Assembly: GCA_964518335.1 (NCBI GenBank)
Contig: CAZFDT010000005.1
Coordinates: forward strand, 1 to 64,000
Direction: 5' to 3'
Length of the DNA stretch: 64,000 bases
Origin: CAZFDT01 sp964518335
GTDB taxonomy: Bacteria; Planctomycetota; Phycisphaerae; Phycisphaerales; Phycisphaeraceae
Shown: positions 63,845-64,000 of the stretch, in pieces
How positions within the stretch are numbered: the first letter of the stretch is position 1
Layout: each line of letters begins with the position of its first letter
Position numbers and translations under genes: made by a program
The notes under the pieces: model-generated
The model's database searches: none
What the model saw: the letters and a program-made list of their open reading frames with translations, nothing else
What the model was told of the DNA's origin: nothing

Positions 63845-64000
63845 TCATCCATCCACCCGCTGCCGCAGCAACGGGTGAAGCGTCAGCCGGTCTCCCAGGC
63901 GTGCGGCAGCACCTCGTAGGTGTGCCAGTTCGCACGCCGGGGTATGTGGGGTGCTGGCGATCTCGTCAATGTCCACTTCACTGGGTTGATGTGCGTAGCG
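63845..64000 (-). CDS. Partial gene at window edge
   Basis: The minus strand reads open from 64000 to a TGA at 63845-63847, giving 51 residues (ELAHLRGAAARLGDRLTLHPLLRQRVDG at the end). Codon usage looks coding. It is the C-terminal end of a gene continuing outside the window; the family cannot be named. Confidence 0.5.
   Translation of the reverse strand, partial: RYAHQPSEVDIDEIASTPHTPACELAHLRGAAARLGDRLTLHPLLRQRVDG

Overview
The window looks like a GC-rich chromosome segment of a planctomycete, probably of the Phycisphaerae type. It has an exosortase-type (PEP-CTERM) surface protein, a prepilin-like protein of the kind abundant in planctomycetes, secreted Asp-box sialidase-like enzymes and very GC-rich coding DNA. 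The organism is inferred from these protein styles only; there is no rRNA or marker gene to prove it.

Layout. (1) 1-250: chromosomal edge with an initiator tRNA gene (177-250). (2) About 500-49060: a large integrated element, most simply one tailed-phage prophage with a heavy accessory load. Its left part holds a DUF488 gene pair between 53-bp direct repeats (540-592 and 2505-2557) and a large serine recombinase module (2595-5313). A dense defence island follows: a TcmP/DUF5131 pair, a type I restriction-modification operon with an extra gene between hsdS and hsdR, an XRE/ImmA pair, and an unrecognised two-gene operon (16778-19154). Next come an ECF-like sigma factor, twin small proteins and a replication/recombination block (Sak4-like ATPase, DUF669 protein, helicase, primase). 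A non-coding, iteron-rich and AT-rich region (26278-27108) looks like an origin. It is followed by an HNH nuclease, a ParB-methyltransferase fusion, a leftward block of small phage genes, and then rightward morphogenesis: terminase, portal, protease-capsid fusion, connectors, tail tube, tail chaperone with a probable -1 frameshift, tape measure and distal tail genes up to 49059. (3) 49060-64000: chromosomal DNA, starting with an inactive IS630 remnant. It continues with a carbohydrate-use locus (beta-helix protein, two sialidase-like proteins, a GH106-like hydrolase, an aminotransferase, a RhaD-type dehydrogenase, two paralogous GntR regulators, a Glu/Leu-type dehydrogenase), then a PEP-CTERM protein and a PDZ protein.

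How it fits together. Most operons are tightly packed with ATGA or GTGA stop/start overlaps, which suggests translational coupling. A shared motif (ACGGCATAGGTAACC-like) lies 36-70 bp upstream of five genes or operons across the element; it may be an element-specific promoter or operator, perhaps read by the element's own sigma factor. A 9-mer, TTCCGGGGG, occurs about 25 times, almost all in the phage part and never in the defence island, so the island appears to have a different recent history from the phage backbone. The strongest candidates for undescribed biology are the two-gene operon at 16778-19154, the repeat-flanked DUF488 pair, the extra gene in the type I operon, the sigma/motif circuit and the iteron region.
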